Assembly: GCF_902459465.1 (NCBI RefSeq)
Contig: NC_047068.1
Location: 2,852,001-2,916,000 of the forward strand
From: Asterias rubens
Lineage: Eukaryota > Echinodermata > Asteroidea > Forcipulatida > Asteriidae
Length of the DNA: 64,000 bases
Reading direction: 5' to 3'
Each line of letters opens with the position of its first letter. Positions within the stretch are counted from its first letter, which is position 1. This document shows positions 62,721-64,000 of this stretch, piece by piece. The translations under genes were made by a program, and so were the position numbers. The notes below the pieces were generated by a model that saw nothing but the letters and a program-made list of their open reading frames with translations, was not told the DNA's origin and searched no databases.

Positions 62721-63334
62721 ATATATCTTTGAAACATCATTAAATTTCTACCCCAAATGTTGTAGTTGCTTAATATCATTTCCCTTACACAGTGCATCAT
62801 CCTAAATCACACACAAAAACAGTTTAAAAGGAGTCTTGCTGACATTTGAACAAAGGTTATTGAATTCTCAATCCAGCCAAGCCATCAGCTTGAAGAAATC
62901 TTCATACAATACTTTTTCTTCATGACATATTTCACTCACTTCTTCAACTAAAATAGCACACTTTTAAATCAGCCCACAGATAAGCAGTCAAAGCCAATGA
63001 TATATTTATACATGCAAACATCAAACGGCAAAACCTACAATTAATTTCCCTTGGGTGTTATGAGTGTGTTTACAGTTTTATCAGCACAAATCCTTGATCA
63101 ATGTTTATTAAGTAACTACTTGTACAATGTGCTCAATGCATCTGACCCAAAACCTACTTCAGTCCGTTGCAATCCATCAGGATGTCTTCCATATTAAAGC
63201 CTGCATACATGTAAGTATCTTTCCACATTAACCTTTGAAAGGAATGATGCACCTGTTATTTGAGTTACCAACTGCAACAATTAAGTGGGGGGCATGGGAT
63301 TAAAAACTCAATCATCATAAAGTACCCCAGGCAA
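62721..63334. other. intergenic, nothing recognised
   Basis: AT-rich, no supported feature. Confidence 0.5.
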
Positions 63335-63344
63335 GATTGGAACC

Positions 63345-63629
63345 ATAGAGTTATATATAAGAACTAGAGGGCGCACTGGTAATGCTGCTTGCACAAATGC
63401 GACGGGACCGCAAGGAGACACACGCGCCATTCTGTACGCGCGTTGAATATGAAGTGAACGTTGGAGTTCGTGTTTATTGAACGCTATACGCGATGCTGTT
63501 GTATCAACTTACAAAATGGCCGCAGAACTGTGCGATGCTGTTTTGTCAACTTAGAAAATGGCCGCATGCGCGCATGCCGGGTAGCGTATATAGGCCAGTG
63601 CGCCCTCTAGTTCTTTTATATTACTCTAT
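63345..63629. mobile_element. 285-bp MITE with perfect 10-bp target duplication
   Basis: Inverted ends of about 35 bp: ATAGAGTTATATATAAGAAC then TAGAGGGCGCACTGG, and the matching CCAGTGCGCCCTCTAGTTC then TTTTATATTACTCTAT. Flanked by GATTGGAACC at 63335-63344 and again at 63630-63639. A 9-11 bp duplication is typical of Mutator-like elements. Non-coding. Confidence 0.88.
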
Positions 63630-64000
63630 GATTGGAACCCAAATCCTGGAGGTGCAAAGCGAGGAAAGATACCACTTTACGCCAAACCTATGCTAAACCG
63701 ACCGCTAATATTTAGTGTTTCACTCTTATGTTTAGATCATCAGTCATTCTGCACCATTAATATCAAATACATGTTGACACACACTGAAGGAATTGGCCAA
63801 ATTGGGAGAGATTTCTGTTTACGGAATTGTAAGGCAACAGGAAACAAGGCACATTTTCCTGACCTAGAACACAAAAACTGAATGTCAAACTTGTTTGTCA
63901 GAACTGCATACATATGAGCAATGTCACTTTTAATTTACAGATCTTCATTTGTTGGATTTTCCTTTCTCGTTAAATTATCAGTGGATCATTGATCACTGTA

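Overview
The window is 64 kb of animal nuclear DNA: spliced genes with GT-AG introns, tRNA-derived SINEs, dense palindromic MITEs, a BEL/Pao LTR element and the tail of a CR1/L2-type LINE. The gene set and the very high density of TTAA-flanked MITEs fit a marine invertebrate deuterostome. An echinoderm, probably a sea star, is my best guess, but that is inference. A 100-N gap (8411-8510) and scattered single-base indels point to a scaffolded, imperfectly polished assembly, so every frameshift reported here could be an assembly error.

Layout. 1-2.9 kb: broken BEL/Pao element (minus strand), running off the left edge. 3.4-8.4 kb: about 31 tandem copies of a ~161-bp unit built around a tRNA-like head with Pol III A and B boxes, ending at the N gap. 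8.5-14.2 kb: POLR1H-like gene (minus), with degenerate ~190-bp repeats in and behind its introns and a duplicated last exon. 14.2-18.9 kb: intergenic, MITEs. 18.9-26.1 kb: C-terminal half of a BRWD/PHIP-family gene (minus). 27.2-31.2 kb: C-terminal half of a subtilisin/kexin-like proprotein convertase (minus), with two frame breaks. 31.3-35.7 kb: a 4.4-kb palindrome (foldback-like element). 36.9-42.7 kb: SPSB3-like SPRY/SOCS-box gene (plus). 43-51 kb: repeats, including a LINE 3' end and a nest of elements inside a SINE. 51.0-54.7 kb: last three exons of a gene I do not recognise (minus). 55-64 kb: mostly MITEs, a 748-bp tandem duplication and a MITE with a perfect 10-bp target duplication.

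The genes do not form a pathway: POLR1H is a Pol I subunit, BRWD/PHIP a chromatin reader, the convertase a secretory-pathway protease, and SPSB3 a Cullin-RING ligase substrate receptor. What unites the window is repeat biology: tRNA-derived sequences (satellite and SINEs) and TTAA-target MITEs. The most unusual object is the tRNA-like tandem array.
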